A DNA stretch of 9,456 bases. It comes from an uncultured Bacteroidota bacterium (GTDB lineage: Bacteria > Bacteroidota > Bacteroidia > 2-12-FULL-35-15). A program made the position numbers and the translations under genes. The notes below the pieces were generated by a model, which saw nothing but the letters and a program-made list of their open reading frames with translations, did not search any database and had not been told where the DNA came from. Positions 7,460-9,456 of the stretch are shown one piece after another (the stretch's first letter is position 1; the number at the start of each line of letters is the position of its first letter). The stretch is from contig CAILDT010000350.1 in NCBI GenBank assembly GCA_903833025.1, positions 1-9,456 on the forward strand, read 5' to 3'.

Positions 7460-8323
7460 TTATTTCTTCACCAACTTTTTTCTTTCCACGCCTTTTTCTG
7501 TTTTTGTCTCTATAAAATAAATTCCACTTTCAAGATTTCCAATATTTAATTTAGTTTCGTTGTTTTTTATTTCCTGCTTCATCACTTGTTTGCCTTGCGC
7601 ATCAAAAATGGTTATTGATTGTATTGTTTCAGTATTATTTTTTATAAAAATTTCTGATGTTGCCGGATTTGGATAAACGCTTACATCCGAACTTTGACTC
7701 ATTATTTCGTTGGTGCCAACAGGGTTGCTATAATATACAGTTACCCTGATGTGGTCTATATCAGCAGTATAAATACTTGCCGACATATTTTTTGCCATCA
7801 CTGCTACTCCGAATCCCGAATAATTAATTGCTGCTGGCGTAAGTGTTGCGCCCCATAAATCGGAGGAGTTGCCATAGGTGGCGTAAGTGCTTATCCCTGT
7901 CCAAGGGGTGTTGCTGGCTTTGTTGGTTCCTATGCGCACACCAAGTGAATCCATTAGTTGCACTACCGAATCTTTTACTCCTAATCCGCCTACCGAGCCG
8001 CCGGAATAATTACGTTTTACTTCTGTTAATATACCTGTTATGGTAGCTGTTGCGGGTATTGTAAATCCAAAATTGCTCACATATAAATATCTGGAGAAAA
8101 ATGCGCCACCCGGTCCTGAATTTGGGTGGGCAAGCAAGCCAGATGTTGTGTTTGTATTGTCATTCGCTTCTGCGTTTGTGTAATTTACCCAATCCGACCC
8201 TGGGCAAGCCAAGCAACCGTTAGCCGATTCGGTTGCTGCTGCTGGGCTGTTGGGTCCTTGCGTTTGTGCGTTGCTGATAATTGAAACTGAAATTATTGCA
8301 ATGCTAAGTAGTACTTTTTTCAT
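7460..8323 (-). CDS. Secreted protein with T9SS type A sorting domain
   Basis: This 287-residue protein is predicted to be exported by Sec and then through the type IX system. Residues 1-19 are a signal peptide (MKKVLLSIAI core, ending ISNA before Q20). Residues about 40-200 look like a single beta-sandwich with 'WVNYTNAEANDN' near 45-56, 'NFGFTIPATATITGILTEV' at 84-102 and a closing 'DHIRVTVYYS' at 190-199. Two Cys (C37, C40) form a CxxC. I cannot assign an enzymatic activity. Residues about 214-287 are a type A sorting domain: 'VYPNPATSEIFI', 'ITIFDAQGKQVMK', 'LNIGNLESGIYFIETKTEKG' and the basic tail 'ERKKLVKK'. Such cargo is usually cleaved at the domain and anchored to lipopolysaccharide or released. 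It starts 19 bp after the SiaB-like gene with no promoter motif between, so the two are probably co-transcribed, and a strong terminator follows. Confidence 0.92.
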   Translation of the reverse strand: MKKVLLSIAIISVSIISNAQTQGPNSPAAATESANGCLACPGSDWVNYTNAEANDNTNTTSGLLAHPNSGPGGAFFSRYLYVSNFGFTIPATATITGILTEVKRNYSGGSVGGLGVKDSVVQLMDSLGVRIGTNKASNTPWTGISTYATYGNSSDLWGATLTPAAINYSGFGVAVMAKNMSASIYTADIDHIRVTVYYSNPVGTNEIMSQSSDVSVYPNPATSEIFIKNNTETIQSITIFDAQGKQVMKQEIKNNETKLNIGNLESGIYFIETKTEKGVERKKLVKK

Positions 8324-8342
8324 CGCTTTATATATAAGGAAG

Positions 8343-8930
8343 TTAATTTTCTAAAACTGGAGATAGTGTCTTTTCTATCTCGCTTTTTATTTTTATTGTG
8401 AGTTCGAAAAACGAGTATTCTTCATCTATTGATGTAAAGTCGAATACAAATTTATCGCCCGATTTGCGTGCTATTTCTATCAGCCCCAATCCGCCGCCAC
8501 CTTTCGAACTCATTTCTCCTTTTTCGAGTATGGACATATATTGTTCTTTTAATTCGGTTTTTGATAGTGTGTTTATTTGTGTTAATTTTTCTTGGAGTGG
8601 TGTTATGTTATTTTTTTTGATGTAGTTACCAGTCATTATCAGGTAGTCGTTTTCTTGTTTGGAGATGAGGAATATGGCGGATAGTTTTTGTTTGTCGGGT
8701 TCGTGCTGGTTTACTATTGTTTCGTGGTGGTGGAAAAGGTTTTGAAGGCATTCTACTAACACGTAATATACTTTCCTTTTTACTTTTATTTCTTCGTTCG
8801 ATATTTCCATATTCAATTCCATTATTTGAAGTATGGAGGTTACCAATTCGGTAGTAATTTCTCCTTGAAAGGAAAACAAGATGTTGTTTTCTTTCATTCT
8901 TTTGTAACAATCGAATATGCCGCTTATCAT
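8343..8930 (-). CDS. SiaB family protein kinase (DUF6272, GHKL-type ATPase fold)
   Basis: This 195-residue cytoplasmic protein resembles the SiaB family, which are anti-sigma-factor-like kinases. In Pseudomonas, SiaB phosphorylates the small protein SiaC and SiaA reverses this, tuning a diguanylate cyclase. Visible features are an N-terminal 'NILFSFQGEITTELV' (residues 16-30), an N-box-like helix 'VYYVLVECLQNLFHHH' with E60, Q63 and N64, and a glycine-rich ATP-lid box 'SSKGGGGLGLIEIARKSG' (141-158). Length and motif order fit the family. The ATG at 8928-8930 is chosen because family members, as I recall them, have a short 'YD/CYK..K' helix before the first strand. M12 is an alternative. No SiaC-like (DUF1987) or PP2C/SpoIIE phosphatase gene lies in the window, so its substrate is not identified. 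It is followed at 19 bp by a T9SS cargo gene. Confidence 0.85.
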   Translation of the reverse strand: MISGIFDCYKRMKENNILFSFQGEITTELVTSILQIMELNMEISNEEIKVKRKVYYVLVECLQNLFHHHETIVNQHEPDKQKLSAIFLISKQENDYLIMTGNYIKKNNITPLQEKLTQINTLSKTELKEQYMSILEKGEMSSKGGGGLGLIEIARKSGDKFVFDFTSIDEEYSFFELTIKIKSEIEKTLSPVLEN

Positions 8931-8976
8931 TGTTTATTTGTATTTAGTTATTATTAATTGTTTATCTGTTTTTATA

Positions 8977-9237
8977 CTAATTAACCCATTTACAGGGCGT
9001 TTCAAAGCGTTTTTGTGTACCGGAATACAACTTGTCTGCTACGGAAGATGACTTGCCAAACACGGAAGAAGAGTTTCCAAACACAGAAGAAGACTTATCG
9101 AACATAGAAGAAGAGTTGCCAAACACGGAAGAAGACTTGCCAAACAAAGAAGAAAAGTTGTCAAACACGGAATACGACTTATCGAACATAGAAGATAAGT
9201 TGTCAAATATGGAAGGAAGTGGAAATTTACGATTCAT
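8977..9237 (-). CDS. Possible 86-residue heptad-repeat protein (doubtful)
   Basis: From the ATG at 9235-9237 this frame encodes 86 residues. Most of it is a seven-residue repeat of the form SSSVFG(K/N) or SSMFDK, then a non-repeated tail ending 'RFETPCKWVN'. It has no signal peptide or known domain. Its favour rests on three points: it lies on the same strand as the genes downstream, it has a real ATG, and it has a TATATTTG box about 106-113 bp upstream. Against it, the frame is simply a reading of the 21-bp tandem repeat, and the opposite strand is equally open. It may be only DNA repeat or non-coding leader RNA. Confidence 0.3.
   Translation of the reverse strand: MNRKFPLPSIFDNLSSMFDKSYSVFDNFSSLFGKSSSVFGNSSSMFDKSSSVFGNSSSVFGKSSSVADKLYSGTQKRFETPCKWVN
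9029..9217. repeat. 21-bp tandem repeat, nine copies
   Basis: Nine contiguous units of exactly 21 bp fill 189 bp. The first (9029-9049) is degenerate, and the rest begin at 9050, 9071, 9092, 9113, 9134, 9155, 9176 and 9197. A typical unit reads GACTTGCCAAACACGGAAG followed by AA. Units at 9092 and 9176, four units (84 bp) apart, share GACTTATCGAACATAGAAGA, hinting at duplication of a larger block. The plus strand reads as heptads such as DLPNTEE and the minus strand as SSSVFGK. There are no spacers of unique sequence, so this is not a CRISPR. Confidence 0.93.
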
Positions 9238-9342
9238 CAACACACACCATATTATAGCTCACTAATCGTGGGGAAGCTTTACAAGGTTTTGAACCTGGGT
9301 GTGTGATTATCATTTTGTTGTTTGTTTTTTTTCTTGAGATGA

Positions 9343-9350
9343 CAAATATA
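9343..9350 (-). promoter_or_regulatory. Bacteroidota-type -7 box reading toward the 21-bp repeat and kinase gene
   Basis: The minus strand reads TATATTTG, an exact fit to TAnnTTTG and identical to the box at 7302-7309. No convincing -33 TTTG is visible. Transcription would start near 9338 and pass through the tandem repeat toward the SiaB-like gene. I see no better promoter match in the 46 bp directly before that gene. Confidence 0.45.
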
Positions 9351-9405
9351 GAACAATTTTGGAAGCGGCGAAATTATATTAATTTTATTTCGACAAGAAA
9401 TATAA

Positions 9406-9413
9406 TACTTTTG
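9406..9413 (+). promoter_or_regulatory. Bacteroidota-type -7 box for the gene at the right edge
   Basis: TACTTTTG matches TAnnTTTG exactly and lies 25 bp upstream of the ATG at 9439, leaving a leader of about 20 nt. A T-rich patch lies roughly where a -33 element would be, without a clear TTTG. Confidence 0.45.
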
Positions 9414-9438
9414 TTTAATATTTGAATGAACTATAATT

Positions 9439-9456
9439 ATGAAAAGCATATTCATC
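9439..9456 (+). CDS. Start of a plus-strand gene, cut by the window edge
   Basis: ATG at 9439-9441 begins an open frame reading MKSIFI before the window ends. The Met-Lys start followed by hydrophobic residues is compatible with a signal peptide, but six residues are too few to identify anything. The support is positional: a TAnnTTTG box 25 bp upstream in the right orientation, and divergence from the minus-strand units. Confidence 0.45.

Larger units (their letters stand above)
8931..9438. other. 508-bp region with no confident gene
   Basis: This stretch separates the kinase gene from the plus-strand gene entering at the right edge. It holds the nine-copy 21-bp repeat (9029-9217), a doubtful 86-residue frame on the minus strand, and two divergent promoter-like boxes (9343-9350 and 9406-9413). 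A short inverted repeat AGGTTTTGAACCT lies at 9284-9296. Between 8931 and 9028 the sequence is AT-rich, with no promoter match or hairpin I would defend. I see no tRNA or other structured RNA. Confidence 0.7.

Noticed and set aside
8626..8910. Minus-strand 94-residue frame overlapping the kinase gene
   Set aside because: It is an out-of-frame reading of the SiaB-like gene, whose catalytic motifs are intact in the main frame.
9029..9217. CRISPR array
   Set aside because: Units are directly contiguous with no spacers, are diverged, and no cas gene is nearby.
9032..9265. Plus-strand 77-residue acidic heptad protein (DLPNTEE repeats)
   Set aside because: Its only usable start near the repeat is TTG, no TAnnTTTG box precedes it on plus, and the opposite strand is equally open with an ATG. 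Kept as a finding but not as a called gene.
9284..9296. AGGTTTTGAACCT inverted repeat, resembling a tRNA T-arm on the minus strand
   Set aside because: The 5-bp stem is too short, there is no T-run for a terminator, and no acceptor, D or anticodon arm can be built around it.

Overview
The window looks like chromosome from a member of the Bacteroidota. It is AT-rich. Two secreted proteins end in type IX secretion system (T9SS) sorting domains, one type A and one type B. Signal peptides end in the '...A-Q' style usual for the phylum, and promoter-like boxes match the Bacteroidota -7 consensus TAnnTTTG. I cannot name a genus. The style of the large repeat protein suits environmental Flavobacteriia or Chitinophagia relatives.

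Layout, right to left, because nearly everything is on the minus strand. At the far right edge (9439-9456) a plus-strand gene begins and is cut off. Leftward of it is about 500 bp without a confident gene. That stretch holds two divergent promoter-like boxes (9343-9350 minus, 9406-9413 plus) and a nine-copy, 21-bp tandem repeat (9029-9217) that is open in a reading frame on both strands. Next come a SiaB-like anti-sigma-factor-type kinase (8343-8930) and, 19 bp on, a small secreted protein with a type A sorting domain (7460-8323). A clear intrinsic terminator (7401-7438) ends that unit.

A second minus-strand unit starts at a promoter-like box (7302-7309). It encodes an unrecognised small secreted protein (6788-7228) and, 34 bp on, a 2179-residue surface protein (214-6753). 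The large protein has a signal peptide, a nidogen-like (NIDO) domain, Ig-like domains, 17 tandem domains of about 83 residues each with a conserved Cys pair, two PKD-like domains and a type B T9SS sorting domain. A hairpin terminator (154-188) closes this unit. The left margin (1-153) holds only short repeats: a 14-bp tandem duplication and four CTCTGTG heptamers spaced 10-11 bp apart.

Taken together, the window is mostly cell-surface biology: a long adhesin-like T9SS cargo with a possible small secreted partner, and a separate unit pairing a predicted signalling kinase with another T9SS cargo. There is no phage, IS element, CRISPR array or RNA gene that I can support. The features most worth a second look are the two-strand-open 21-bp repeat and the domain array of the large protein.
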